Origin: Corinectria fuckeliana
Taxonomy: Eukaryota; Ascomycota; Sordariomycetes; Hypocreales; Nectriaceae
Assembly (NCBI GenBank): GCA_019137255.1
Contig: WPDH01000026.1
Coordinates: 240,989 to 304,988, forward strand
Reading direction: 5' to 3'
DNA length: 64,000 nucleotides
The position numbers and the translations under genes were made by a program. Positions within the stretch are counted from its first letter, which is position 1. Each line of letters begins with the position of its first letter. This document shows positions 46,806 to 59,345 of the stretch, piece by piece. The notes under the pieces were generated by a model. That model was not told the DNA's origin, ran no database searches, and was given only the letters and a program-made list of their open reading frames with translations.

Positions 46806-47789
46806 TCAGTCCGCCGTCGTCGTGATAATCTCACCATCATCATCGTAGAAGATTTCCTTTGCCTTGACCGATCTCAAGTGGTCCACGCCCTTGCTCAGCT
46901 CACAGTCGTGGAAGAAGAGGTATGTCTTGCCCTTGAACTCGACAATGGAGTGATGGGTCGTCCAACCTAAAACAGGTTCTAGAATACGGCCGCCATAGAT
47001 AAAGGGACCGAGAGGACTGCTACCGGTCGCGTAACACAAGAAGTGCGTGTCGCCCGTCGAGTACGAGAAGTAGTAGACGTCACCACGCTTGTGTAGCCAT
47101 GCCGCCTCGAAGAAGCGGCGGTCGTGATCATCGCCCAGGATCGGCTTGCCCGTCTCGGGCGCCAGGATGGTGATCTCTTGCACCTCGTCTGCGAACTGGC
47201 GCATGTCGGCGGCCAGCTTGCCGACGCGTGGGCCCTGAGCTGCGACGCCTTCGCCGCCGACTTCCTGCGGCCCCTGCCAAGACGCGTCGAGTACATCGTT
47301 GCCCTTCTGGTAGCACTGCAGCTGGCCGCCCCAGAGCCCACCAAAGTACAGGTAGGCTTGGCCGTCGTCGTCGATGAAGCAGGCTGGGTCGATACTGAAG
47401 CTGCCGCGGATAGGCTCCGGGTCCGGAGCGAAGGGGCCCTCAGGCTTGTCTCCCACGGCAACGCCGATGCGGAAGACGCCCTGCTTGTCGCGGGCCGGGA
47501 AGTAGAGGTAGTACTTGCCGTCCTTCTCGGCGGCGTCGGGGGCCCAGAGCTGCTTAGAGACCCATGGTATGTCCTCGGCTTTAAGGACGACGCCGTGGTC
47601 GACGACGGCGGCGGGCAGATTCAGGCTGCCGGTGCTGAAGACGTGGTAGTCAGCCATGTCGTATTGGTCACCATTGTCGTTGAACCGGATGTCGGTCTCG
47701 CGGTCGTGCGACGGATAGACGTAGATACGGCCGTTAAAGACGTGCGCCGATGGGTCGGCGGTATAGACGTGAGTGACGAAAGGGGCCAT
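46806..47789 (-). CDS. Glycoside hydrolase family 43 enzyme, intracellular
   Basis: A single exon of 327 residues. This five-bladed beta-propeller glycosidase has the three GH43 acidic residues: Asp12 as general base (TADPSAHVF), Asp134 as pKa modulator (SFSIDPACF) and Glu228 as general acid (FFEAAWLHKRG). The later GWTTHHSIVEF segment holds the conserved His. Family members are beta-xylosidases, alpha-L-arabinofuranosidases and arabinanases. There is no signal peptide; the protein starts straight at the first blade, so it probably acts inside the cell on imported oligosaccharides. That is unusual next to secreted fungal GH43s but known for some. The frame extends 13 codons upstream only from a TTG, so ATG 47789 is chosen. 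It converges with the lipase gene. Confidence 0.92.
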   Translation of the reverse strand: MAPFVTHVYTADPSAHVFNGRIYVYPSHDRETDIRFNDNGDQYDMADYHVFSTGSLNLPAAVVDHGVVLKAEDIPWVSKQLWAPDAAEKDGKYYLYFPARDKQGVFRIGVAVGDKPEGPFAPDPEPIRGSFSIDPACFIDDDGQAYLYFGGLWGGQLQCYQKGNDVLDASWQGPQEVGGEGVAAQGPRVGKLAADMRQFADEVQEITILAPETGKPILGDDHDRRFFEAAWLHKRGDVYYFSYSTGDTHFLCYATGSSPLGPFIYGGRILEPVLGWTTHHSIVEFKGKTYLFFHDCELSKGVDHLRSVKAKEIFYDDDGEIITTTAD

Positions 47790-48230
47790 GATGAGTGTTA
47801 TACCTCGAACAAGCGTACTGAACCTCAAAAGCCGAGAATCGCGGATGCAAGCTTCAGCTTATATATGCGCGACAACGCGACCATGGCCCCACGTTCTGCC
47901 AAGCTGTATTATATTGCTACCTGGCGTCTTTGTTGCCGATTCGATACGGTTCGTGAGATGCATAACGCATTGCCCAATTTACCCAGAAATGCCCCGATCA
48001 ATTTACCCGGCTACCCCACGAGAGCCGGGCGTGTCGGACTCGTGGCCGAGGGCGTTTCTTGGGGCCCCATCAGTGTGGGTTGATTGATACCGCGGGATTG
48101 CGGCTGGGTGCTCCGGTTGAGCGATGCGTGGCAACGACAGGCCGTCAAGTGGCACACGACTCACGGGGAGGTTATCCTAGAGACAGATCCGGTAATGCAG
48201 AGGGAGACAGCTATATCTACATGAGTAGTG
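47790..48230. promoter_or_regulatory. GH43 upstream region with possible CreA sites
   Basis: It lies between the GH43 start and the 3' end of the CCDC97-like gene, so it holds only one promoter. GTGGGG hexamers fitting the CreA/Cre1 consensus SYGGRG occur on the minus strand at 47887-47892 and 48014-48019. Carbon catabolite repression would be expected for such a hydrolase, but sites this short are weak evidence. Confidence 0.3.
47858..47866 (-). promoter_or_regulatory. Probable TATA box of the GH43 gene
   Basis: On the minus strand the sequence reads ATATATAAG, 69-77 bases before the ATG. Position and sequence fit a TATA element with a leader of about 40 bases, an arrangement typical of regulated rather than housekeeping fungal genes. 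This is inferred from position only. Confidence 0.5.
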
Positions 48231-48906
48231 TTAGAAATCCTGCAAGCCAGTCTCTCCCTCCCTCTTTGCTGCTAATTTTCCCGCATCGGATATCACAGCG
48301 TCTTCGGTCCAGCTAGGCTCCTCGTCCTCAAACCAAGCATCTTCGGCGTCTTTCCTCAGCATGACGTCAAAATCGTCATTGTCATCGACAGCACTGTAGT
48401 CGAACTCTTCGTCCTGACCGCGGACGAAACGGCTCTCGAGGAAACCGTGCCAGAGCTGGCGGCCGTGCTCTTTGTCCGTTGCCGGGTGATCCGAAGAGTC
48501 GTCGATATTGATGTCCGTCCCGTTGGGAACTGTCTCGTCGGTGCCATTGGGTCGCGGCAGCTCCGCTAGCTTGTCTTCTCCCCGTTGCAAGGCCGCCTCC
48601 AGCGTCCGCCCGTAGCCCTTGGCCTTCCCCTCTGCCTCCCGTTCTGCTGGGGTTTGAAACCTCTTCACAAGGCGCTCATAGAGGACAAGGTCTATCAAGC
48701 AATGAGCACAGAGCCAAGCGACGAACGGATCCATAGAACCCACCGGCAAGCTCATGCTCCAGGTCTTCAAAGTAAGATGCGTTCCGTGCGAGGTACTCGC
48801 GGCGACGGTTCTGGGCTTGGATTTGAGCAGCTTGACCTGGGGGTTTAGGTTCCCTAGGAACAGGTCGCTCAAACTCGATGTTTCGTCGAGTTGGGAGCTG
48901 ACACAT
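48231..48906 (-). CDS. CCDC97-family (DUF2052) protein
   Basis: Exons 48906-48744 and 48691-48231 give 207 residues; the 52-bp intron uses a GTGGGT donor and a CTTGATAG acceptor. The conserved core is RRREYLARNASYFEDLEHEL followed by ADLVLYERLVKRFQTPAERE, the hallmark of the coiled-coil domain-containing protein 97 family. The C-terminal half is acidic with conserved aromatic islands (EEFDYSAVDDN, DAWFEDEEPSW). Human CCDC97 has been found with the SF3b complex of the spliceosome; the fungal role is not established. No membrane or catalytic motifs are present. The Met at 48906 gives a short N terminus ahead of the conserved region. Confidence 0.85.
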
Positions 48907-49238
48907 GTCGAAGGGATGGGTTCGTTACGCCTTTCGTTGAATTAGATAAGAATACGTCTTGTGTCGGCATCGTCGAGATCGAGGCGTGGATGGCGCGAGA
49001 ACCCTGCTGACCGAAACCAGGGAGCACAGTCTATACTGTGCTTTTCACACGGTACATTAGCACTTCGAGATGGGACGGGATCTTCTATTCGGAACTACTA
49101 AGGAAAAGGATATCCTTGGTTTTAATGACCTGGTTATTACTTAACGACGCCTTCCCCATGGCCTAAGAAAACCCTCGACTAATATCTATAGGGGGTGCAA
49201 TAACAGCACCCCTAAGCCTTCAATCTGGCGCCCCTCCA
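48907..49238. other. Short intergenic region
   Basis: It lies between the start of the CCDC97-like gene and the 3' end of the methyltransferase gene, both on the minus strand. It must hold the CCDC97-like promoter. Nothing else is seen. Confidence 0.45.
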
Positions 49239-50179
49239 TCAATCGATGAGCCGAGCCATGCCTAGACCGTCAAACACGGGCAAGAGAAAGCTGTCCAAAC
49301 GAGGATTGGAGTTAAGAGCACGATTGAACTCATGCAGCCTGTGTATATCACTCCATTCCCAATTTTCCGTTTGTCGCGGAACCGTCTCGGTCGCTGGGTT
49401 AACATCGCTCTGATCAACGACAAGGGCGGAGCGCAACGCGTTGTCTCCGATGATGAGGCCGCCAGGACGCAGTAGCCGGGCCTTGTCGTTTCCTGGCTTT
49501 GAGTTTTCAAGAATGGACTGGAGATACTCTGGGTACTCGGACTTTCGAGCGTCGATAAAAATAATGTCGTAGGGTTGAGGCGGCAGGTGGCTGTTCAGTC
49601 TATAAAGAATAAGCTCCCATCACGACAGCCGGGGGAAGTGATTTATACAGTTCGCAGGCATCTTCCTCAATAATATGAGTATTGTACCAGCCCCGAGCGA
49701 TAATTTGCTCTCTTGCAAGCTTGGCATACTCGGGAGACCGCTCCAAACCCGTGACGAGGCCATTGGGGCCGACAGCATCAGCCCAGACAGCAACGGAGAA
49801 GCCAACAAATGTCCCAACCTCGAGTACTATATACGTCTGGATATCAGCATCGAGACTTTTGTTTTTTTCTCGCGGTTTTTTATCAATATAGCAACCTACC
49901 TTTAGAGGCACCAGCAACGCGGGCAATCCAGGTGAGGAACTGGGCTTCGAGCATGGAGATGTTATAGTATGACTGCTCTTGGGTCTGAAGTACCCAGGAA
50001 TGATACTCGGTCAGCGCGGCGGGAAGGTCGAGAGAGTGACGGTCGGCATATTCGCTGACTGCGTGTGCAACGACATCGTTAGGGTAGAGGGTGGTACAAT
50101 TCTCCTTTATCGTGAATGCGATAGCTTGAACGAGACTGAAGCAGTGGCAATGGCGATGTGCGTGAATTATGAAGCACAT
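49239..50179 (-). CDS. SAM-dependent O-methyltransferase (caffeoyl-CoA OMT-like)
   Basis: Exons 50179-49900, 49826-49649 and 49599-49239 give 272 residues. The second intron is 49 bp (CTGTATAA donor, TTTATAG acceptor); without it the frame breaks, with it EEDACELLNSHLPPQPYD is continuous and keeps family spacing. The SAM-binding motif VLEVGTFVGFS begins at residue 94, GLERSPEYAKLAR carries the acidic adenosyl contact, and IIFIDARKSEYP (Asp169) is the metal-binding strand of catechol/caffeoyl-CoA O-methyltransferases. GGLIIGDN supplies a further metal ligand. The enzymes methylate catechol-like hydroxyls with Mg2+. The first 25 residues match no expected family text, so the true start may lie elsewhere. 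It is the last gene before the AT-rich block. Confidence 0.85.
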
Positions 50180-50404
50180 GATGCCTAATGCACTGCGGTA
50201 GTACTATCAGGAAATGGCATTAGTATTAATTATCAAGATGGCAACAGCGTTCTGAGGTGATAATAGGATGCGAGGAAAGCGTATACATCTTACACCCGTC
50301 TCCTATCTATCGCAGTAAGTCAGCCACCCCACTTACGGACTGTGGCTAGAAACAGACTAATTTTCAGAACACTATTAAGATCACACTTATACTAGATTTA
50401 TTAA

Positions 50405-51660
50405 TATTTTCTTAATATTTATTTATACTTTATAAACCCAGAAGGTAAATAGTGCTTTTATTCTATATAAATATAAAAAAACTATAAAATTAGATAAAAA
50501 CTTATATTTTTTATATAATAGGCTTAAGTTAAGCCTCTTCTACTATTACTATATATAAGTAAATAGTCTTTTTACTAAGACTAAAGTTATCTTATTTTTT
50601 AAAGAGCTAAAAAAAATAAAAAAAAGAGAAAATAAGAAAATAAGAGAAAGAAAAAGAAAAAAGAAAAAAGAAAAGAAAAAAAATAAAAAAGATAAAAAAG
50701 AGAGAAATAGTTAACTAAATATTAAGCACTTAATTTACTATAAGAGTAAAGTAGTTAAGTATTAAAATTATACTAGCTAAATATATTTAAGTTATTTTAT
50801 AATTATAGCTAAAAGCTTAAAGTTATTTATTTATTTATTTATTTATACTTTATAAACCTAGAAGGTAAATAGTGCTTTTATTTTATATAGATATAGAAAA
50901 AACTATAAAATTAGATAAAAACCCGTATTTTTTATATAGCAGACTTAGGTTAGGCCTCTTATACTGTTATTATATGTAAGTAAATAGTTCTTTTACTAGG
51001 ATTAAAGTTATCTTATTTTTTAGAGGGCTAAGAAAAAAGTTAAAAAGAGGGAAAGAAAAAAAAAGAAAAAAAAAGAGAAATAAAAAGGGAAAAAAGAGGT
51101 AAAAAAGAGAGAAATAGTTAACTAAATATTAAGCGCTTAATTTACTATAAGAGTAGAGCAGTTAAGTGTTAAAATTATACTAGCTAAGTAAGTTTAGGTT
51201 GTTTAAGAGCTTAAAGTTTTAAGTAAATAAAACTAGCTATTAGTAGGTTATTTATTTATTTATTTATTTATACTTTATAAACCTAAAAGGTAAATAGTAC
51301 TTTTATTTTATATAAATATAAGAAAAACTATAAAATTAGATAAAAACTTATATTCTTTATATAATAAACCTAGATTAAGCTTTTTATACTATTACTATAT
51401 ATAAGTAAATAGTCCTTTTATAAAAACTAAAATTATCTTATTTCTTAGAAGGCTAGAAAAAAATTAAAAAGAAAGAAAGAGAAAAAAAGATAAGAAAAAA
51501 AAAGAAAAAAGAAAAAAAAGGTAAAAAAGAGAGAAATAGTTAACTAAATATTAAGCACCTAGTTTACTATAAGAGTAAAGCAGTTAAGTATTAAGATTAT
51601 ACTAGCTAAGTATATTTAAGTTACTTTATAGTTATAACTAAAAGCTTAGAATTTTAAGTA
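50405..51660 (+). repeat. Three tandem copies of a roughly 420-bp AT-rich unit
   Basis: The landmark ACTTTATAAACC occurs at 50427, 50847 and 51271, a spacing of 420 and 424 bases. Each is preceded by TTTATT runs and followed by the same order of segments: GGTAAATAGT, CTATAAAATTAGATAAAAAC, a purine-rich A/G tract of about 100 bases, then AGAGAGAAATAGTTAACTAA and TTAGTTAAGTATTAAG-like text. Copies differ mainly at C/T and G/A positions, as expected if RIP acted on them independently. The middle copy keeps the most C and G. Confidence 0.85.
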
Positions 51661-52010
51661 GGTAAAACTAGCTGCTAGTAAGTTAGCTAGCTATTAGTAA
51701 GTTAGCTAGTAGTATAGTTATTAGTAGCTAAAAGCTAGTATAAACCTAACACTTAACAGCTGTTAACAGCTGTTAGTAGCTATATAAATCTTTATTATTA
51801 TTTATTATTTAGTCTTTTAGACTATAATATCTTTCTTTCTTTCTTCTCTTTTTAATACTTTTATAAGTAGCTTTCTTTTAGGCTTTTTATTAGGCTTATA
51901 TTAGCTTTAAGTTTTAAATATAATATGTTTATTTTCTAGCTGTTAGTATTATAGCTTTATTATAGTCTTATTACTATAGTAGCTAATTTTATATAGTTAA
52001 GAATAATAAC

Positions 52011-52011
<1 letters not shown>

Positions 52012-52045
<34 letters not shown>
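52012..52045 (+). repeat. AAT trinucleotide microsatellite
   Basis: About eleven AAT/ATA units in a row inside the RIP block; a shorter relative lies near 52110-52130. It is a simple repeat with no gene nearby. Confidence 0.9.
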
Positions 52046-52046
<1 letters not shown>

Positions 52047-55000
52047 CTTAGTATAGTCTCTTAGTAAGAGAGATATAATTATATATACTAATCTGTTTAT
52101 ATATAAATTCTAATAATAATAATAATAATAATACTAGCTATAAGAGTAAGTTTTTTTACTATAAATCTACTATATATTTAGGCTAATCTTATATAAGCTA
52201 AGAGAAAAAAATAAGCTAAAATAAAAAGTGCTACTACTTTAAGAGAGAAGTCTACTACTCTACTAAGAGTAGTATAAGCTATCTTTTATTTTATATATAT
52301 TATATAAATAGGTAAAAATAGTATAATAGGTTTTTACTAAGACTAGGTAAATATAATAGTAAGTAGCTATATAGCTTATACTTATATATATAAAATATAT
52401 AAAGTCTTACTATTTACTACTATTATTACTACTTAAGTCTTAGTAAAGGCTTTTTAGTAAGAGAGGGGTGTTAATAATATAAGTATAAGTTAGTTTTATA
52501 GTATATATATAAGCTAATAGTATATAAGAGAAGAAGCTTAAAAGGCTTAAAAATATAACCTTTTAGGTAAAAAGTTAAGCTCTTAAGTATATATATATTA
52601 TACTTATAGTAGTAATTATAAGCTTAATATTTAACTAGTTTAATATACTAGTTAGTAGGATTAATTATATTACTAAGATGCTTAAGCATTTTAAATATAT
52701 TATAGTTTTAGCTCTTACTAGTCTAAAAAGTATTCTTATCTTTATAGTAGTTAGGTTATTAGCCTCTAAGAGAACTAATAAGAAGAATAGTAATAATAAT
52801 AATAAGGCTAATAAGACTAGTAATAATATTACTACTAATAAAAATATAAAGAAGAGTAATATAAATATATAAGGTTAAGTAGTAAGTAGTAAAAGTATAA
52901 GTTTAAGTTAAGTTTATAAGTTAGTATTATAAGCTTAAAAGATTTTAATAAGAAGTTAAAAGATTTAATTAAGAGTAGTAGCTATTATAATTAAGCTAAT
53001 TTTTTACCTTTTATAGCTTTTTCTAAGTATATTTTATACTTCTTATAAGAGGGGTAAAAAGCACTTAGTATAATAGTATACTATTCTTATTATAAGGCTA
53101 TAAACTTAATTATAGTTACTATAAATTTATAAGGCTAGTTTATAATATAAGATAATATATTAGCTTAGAAACTACTAGGTAAGTAGTTAAGTAGTTTTAT
53201 ACTTTAATAGTTAAAGCTTAAACTTATATTAGTTTTATAATAGGTTTATTAGGTATCTTTATTATTTAGTATACTTAAGATAAAAGATAATAATATATTT
53301 AAGTGTTTTTTTACTAGTCTTATATAAGCACTATAGTAAAAGTATATTAAGTATATACTTTTAAAAGAGAAAGCTTTTAAGACTGATTTTTCCTGTTTAT
53401 AACTATATAAGTATTAAGCTTTAATATTTATTAAGATCTTAGTATAAGTATAATACTCTTTTATTATTAGCAGAAGGGTAAGCTTTAGCTAGTTTAAGTT
53501 AATTAGTTTTTTAGTACTCTCTTACTTTATCTTAAAGTTAGGTTTACTATATAGTTTATTTAGAAAGAGTATAAGCTTTTATTATTACTAATATTAGTTT
53601 ATACTTTTTATAAGAGAGTTAGCTTTTAAGCTAATTTTTAACTTCTTATTATAGTTATTATTATAGTTTTTACTACTACTTATAGTAAATCTATCTTAAA
53701 GCTATAATAATAGTAGCCCTAATAAGCTAAGTAGTATTTTATCTCTTAGTATAATTATAAAATTAGGCAGCTAGTTTGTTAAAATAGATATTAAGAGAGA
53801 GAATAGCTAGTTTTATCTCTAATAGGTAAGTAAGTATAGCTTTATAAGCTTTTACTACTATATATAAGTTTTAAGTTTATTTTAATATAAGTACTTATAT
53901 AATATCTTAAGGCTTACTACTAAGAGCTATTAGGGTGTAATAAGCTCTTATATTATAAACTATAATAAAATAAATAACTTATATATAGATTAATCTTACT
54001 CTTTTAAGACTAACCTTTTAAGTGCTTATAGTAATTATAGTAAGAGCCTAGTATTAACACTTAAGTTTTCTTTTAAGATAGTTTATATATAAGCCTTATA
54101 ATAGTTTATAATAAAAGAAGAGTTTAAAAAACCTATAGGTTTAAAAAGGCTATACTATTAAGTCTTTAAGTTAGATTTATATCTAGTCTACTATATATTT
54201 ATAAGTAAAGTAAAAGAGTTATACTTTATTTAGTTTTTAAGTTATACTATTTATTTAAGCCTAATTATTATATATTTTCTATATAGTCTTAAGCTAGATT
54301 TAGGTCTCTTTTATATTATAGCTAAATACTAGTAGGTTTATATTATTTATAAATCTAATAATAAATATCCTAAAAGTATTATTAAGAGCTTTATAAAGGC
54401 TAGAAATAAAAAGAATAAATAGAATAAGTAATAAAAGAGATTTTTAAGAGACTCTTATTTTAACTTTAATTAGGTTAAAAGTTTAGCTATTAAATTAAAG
54501 CTATACTATTTATAATATAAGATAGCTAGTAAGCTATATTAAGAGCTATCTAAAAAATCCTTTTAGTTATAAAATAGTAATAAGTTATTTATAGTTAATA
54601 CTATTAAAAGCTCTTATAAAGTTAAGCTAAAAGAGAGAGATAAGACTATATTAAGCTTATACTATATATACTATTTTAATAACTATAGTTAAAGCTAGCT
54701 TTATTAACTTTTTAAGCTTATTACCTATTTACCTTAAGAGTAGTAATCTCTTCTCTTTTACTATAGTTATAATATGCTTACTAATAACTATTTTAATAAT
54801 CTTACTAATTATATTAAGTAGTAATATTAAATACTAGCCTAATACTATTTACTATTATTTTTTAGTCTTATTAGCTTTTAAGATAATTATAATAATTATA
54901 GTATAAAAGTATATTAAGAAGTAGCTAATAGTAAAGCTTATATTTACTATTTTAGTAATTATAAGAATAAGTAAGTTATTATATACTTTAAGAAATCTTA

Positions 55001-58000
55001 TAAGGATTTTATTCTCTTTTAAAGCCTTTATAACTTAATTTAGTATAAAGCTTTTTAAATCTCTTTAGAGTTTATTATTAGGTATATATAGTCTAACTTA
55101 AGTTTAAGTGTCTTAAAAAGCAGAAGAGAAGAAAGGTTAAAGTTATCTACTTAAGGTTTAAAAAAGAATTTTCTTACTAAAATTTTAGCTTTATTTATAT
55201 AAAGTATTACTAGCTTAGGTTAGTCTTAGTAGATAAGAGGTAAAAGTTATAAAAGAGTTATAATAGTTTTATTATATAGTTTAACTTATCTTTTTATATT
55301 TTAGAATTATATTATATTATACTATAAGAGCTTAATTAGAAGGTTTCTCTAAAGGGTATACTATATATTTTATATATACTAATCTTATATTATATATACC
55401 TTAAAGTATATATACTAGTTAGCTAAGTAGCTAGTTTATTAAGCTATATAGTATACTTACTTAAGTTTAAAAGTTACTTTAGCTATTTTACTATTTTACT
55501 AAGAGTTATAATAAGGTTTAGGTTTTTTCTACTTTAAGGTTATATATTTTATAATTATAGTAAGTTACTTAAAAAACTATTTAACTTTTATATTTAAAGC
55601 TTTTAAGGTAGTTATTATACTACTAAATATATAATAAAAATAAACTGCTATTTTATTAGCTGCTTTTTACTAGTAAGTTTTCTTCTAGTTAAATCTAAGG
55701 TTTAGCTTAAAAGCTATCTTTTTATAAGTGTTTATAATATAAATATATTAAAAGATATAGTTAAACTCTTTTAGGTTATAATTAGTTTTTATATAAAAGG
55801 TATTAATAGTTTTAGTAGTCTAAGTAAAATCTAAGGTGTTATTTTAGTAGCTTTAAGCTAACCTAGTAACTATTTTATAAGAGGTAAAAAGGCTAATATA
55901 AAGTTATAATACCTTCTTTATAAGGCTATTACTATCTTAGTCTAAGTAGTTATAATAGTCTTAAAGTAAGTAGTAAAAGTTAAAGTTACTTATAAGAAGC
56001 ATATAATTATTTAGAGTAGTACTAATAAGAGCTTATAGTATAAGTAAGTTACTTTTACTATTTAGAGGATTATATAAGGTAATAATTTAGTATTAAGTTT
56101 TTATAAAGGTAATACTAACTTAGTCTTCTTCTACTTATAATATTTATAACTTAGGCTTATACTATTTATTTATATAAACTATTATATACTTACTATAGTA
56201 AACTATATAGTAGTTATTATTATTATTATTACACTATTCTAACTAATTTAGGTTACTTAGACTCTCTTCTGTTAATAAGTAAAACTATATAAGTAGCCTA
56301 AGTGTTACTAAGATAAGGCTAGAGCTACTTTAGCCAGATAAAACCCTTCTTCTTCTCTTATTATTATATCTCTAAAAACTAAGATTAGTCTCTTAACTAA
56401 CTTACTTAGTACTCTCTTACTAGAGTTTTAAGCCTAAAGCAATCTTAAAAAGAGGGAGACTTAGTCTTAGGTAAGAGAAAGAAATTTATATAGTAAAGGT
56501 TTTAAGTGAAAGTTTTATAAGGTAAAAAACCCTAAGGTATTATATATATATATACACACCTCACTTAAGGTTTCTCACCCTATAATTATTTCTTATTCTT
56601 CTTTTTTTTCTTATTATTAATTATAACCTAGGCTTTTATACCTATCCTAGTAAGTATTATATTATTTTTTTATCTTTTTAATATTAGACTAATATCACTT
56701 TAAGCCCTATTATTTATTTTTAAAAATTTTTATCTTTATAATATTAGAAATACCCTTTATCCCTAAGGTAAGCTTATTACCTACTAAGTAAGACTGCCTC
56801 TTATACTAGGCAGAAGTATATATTAAAGTGTAAGTATTCTCTAGGTCTTCTTAGGGTCTAATTAGTCTCAGATTAGTATTATACTAATATTTTCTAGTGC
56901 TATACCTTATAAGAAATATTTATCTTATTTAGTATTAGGGTATTTTAACTATATTTATAGTCTAGTAGCTAGTAAGTTATTAGAATAGTATTAGGTTAGT
57001 ATTATAATAGGCTTATTCTTTTAGGTTTAATCTCTATAAAGTGTCTTTAGTACTATCACTCTAAGAGGGTATATAAGTAGGTAAGTATTTATCTATAAGT
57101 CCTCAGATTAGTATTAGTACTAACTTATATAGCTTACAGATCCTAATTAGCTAGCTGCTTCTACTAGTATTATCCCTGTATATTATACCTTAGTTATCAC
57201 CCTTAGTATTATACCTAAAAATACTAAGAAGGAGAAGCAGGTAAGTTTAAGACAACCTCTAACTAAGGTTAAGCTAACCTTTTTCTTTAGGCTTACTATA
57301 ATAAGCAGGATAAGTTTGTTAGTTTAATTTAACACACCTAGTAAGCTTACAGGTTTAGTACTAAGGCTAAGACTTAAGCTTAATATAGTATTACTATAAG
57401 CTTAGTTAAGACTATTATTATAAGGCCTTTTAGACTCTTATATACTAGAGGGGATTTTTATCCCTAACTTAAGAGTAAGATAGTTATATCCTCCCCTAGT
57501 ACTCCTACTAGTAATAGGGGTGCTAAGAGGTATTATAACCCTACTGACTTAACTACAGTCTAGTATCTAGCTAATAAGCTTAATTATCTGTGAGATAGTA
57601 TTAATAAGTTGTTTAGTAAAATTCAGAAGGGTTAAAAAGTTATATACTAATTTCTTTATAAATATTACTATATTATATATCTAATTAGTCTTATTCTAGT
57701 ATTAGTTAGTACTAATAACTTTTAGCATTATAAGGTTTTAGGGAATTTAGGCGATAAGGCTAGGATTACCCTAGAGGTTAAGCTACTTTATAGTAAGCCT
57801 ACTTTCTTTCCCCCCCCTGCTTAGTTATATTAAGAGAGGATTAGTCTTAGGCTAGTATTATATTAGATAGTATAGTTTTAAGGGGGAGTTCTCTCCTGCT
57901 TTTATCTTTATTATTACACTAGTTATTAGTTAATAATTTATAGTATAGTATAAGCTCACTTAAGTAAAGAAATATTAGCCTTCTAACTTTAGTTTAAGCT

Positions 58001-59345
58001 TAGAACTTACTCTTTTACTATATAAATATAAATATATATAAGTATAAAGATATATTAATTAGTTTAGTAGTTAACTTAGTAAGGTTAACTATTCTCCTTT
58101 AAGTAGAGCTTAGAGGGGGATTAGATTAAACTTATTATTCTTCTACTCCTAGTAGAGGCAGGTAATATAGTTAAATTATTTAAGTCTACTTAGGCGAAAA
58201 AGCTACTTTGCTAGAGTTTAAGCTAGTCCTAGTTTAGTAGTAGTTTATTTAAAGTTTAAGATAATACTAGTAGACTAGTAAAGTTCTTAGCATTTAGTAG
58301 TAAGATCCTAGCAAAAAGCTACTAGGTGGCAAAGAGTTTTATTTCTATAGCTATAAAGACACTAAGCTAAGATTAACTTAGGGATATAGTATTATAAAAG
58401 ATAGGCTTAAAAGCTAATATAGCCTGTTTAGGCTTAAATTAAGATTAAGAATTTAGCTTTCTTAAGAGTTTTATATATTTTTAGAATTTTTTATCTAGGT
58501 TTGTATTCTACAGGTAGGTATTATCTCACTCTTAAGGTATTAACTATATTAGCTTTATAGTACTACCTATCTATCTATTTTAAGATTAATATAGTATCTA
58601 GGTCCTTCTTATAGTCTTTTAGAGCCACTTAGTGCTTTTCTAAGGTATTTAGGGTTTTTAGGCTATAAAAAGAGCAGGTTAATCTTATTTATAAGTAGTA
58701 TTAAACGCTTACTAAAACATCTTTAAGCTTTTAGCCTAGACTAGAGAGCTCTAAGTTCTTATAAAACTAAGCGGTTTTTATATTTAGCTATAAGTTAAGA
58801 AGGGTAATATAGACTTTACTATATAAGTATTAGGACAGGGTTAATTTATATACTCTTATAACTCTTTAGAGGTAGGCTCTTTTAAGAGTGACTAAAGATT
58901 AGGCTAAGCCCTTAGGTTTATTATCCTCTTTAGTTAGAGTATACTAGATAACTAATTTATAACTTACAGCTATATAAATAACTATAAGATAAATAACTTA
59001 AGCGTAAGCAAGCTAAGGTCTAGCTATAGATAAGATAAGCTTATCTAGAGAGAAGTATTAGGTTTTTATCTTCTTTTTAATAGCCTCTTTATATTTCTTT
59101 TATATAAGCTTTTAGTAGAAAATCACACTAAGAACTCAGACCTTACTTTAAGAGCAGATAGTTCTTATACTAATATTAAGGCTGCCTCTAATAAGGCTAT
59201 ATCTAGTATTAAAACAGACTAGCTTATATTTTACTAGGTTAAAAGTAAGACTATAAGATTTTAACTATTTAAGATAGATATTATAAGCAGCTTAAAGTCA
59301 GGTATAAGTTACTATAATAAAGTTACTAAACACAAGTAGGTATAT

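Noticed and set aside
47124..48083. 319-codon plus-strand frame opposite GH43
   Set aside because: Its N-terminal part is antisense to the GH43 catalytic region and it has no recognisable family features.
49600..49648. Apparent frameshift or truncation of the O-methyltransferase after the second exon
   Set aside because: A 49-bp intron with a GTATAA donor and TTTATAG acceptor restores the frame and the family spacing, so the gene is not broken.
52678..52872. 64-codon ATG-initiated frame rich in Lys, Asn and Ile inside the AT-rich block
   Set aside because: Its composition is what AT-rich, RIP-mutated DNA gives by chance; there is no domain, no splice continuation and no neighbouring live gene.
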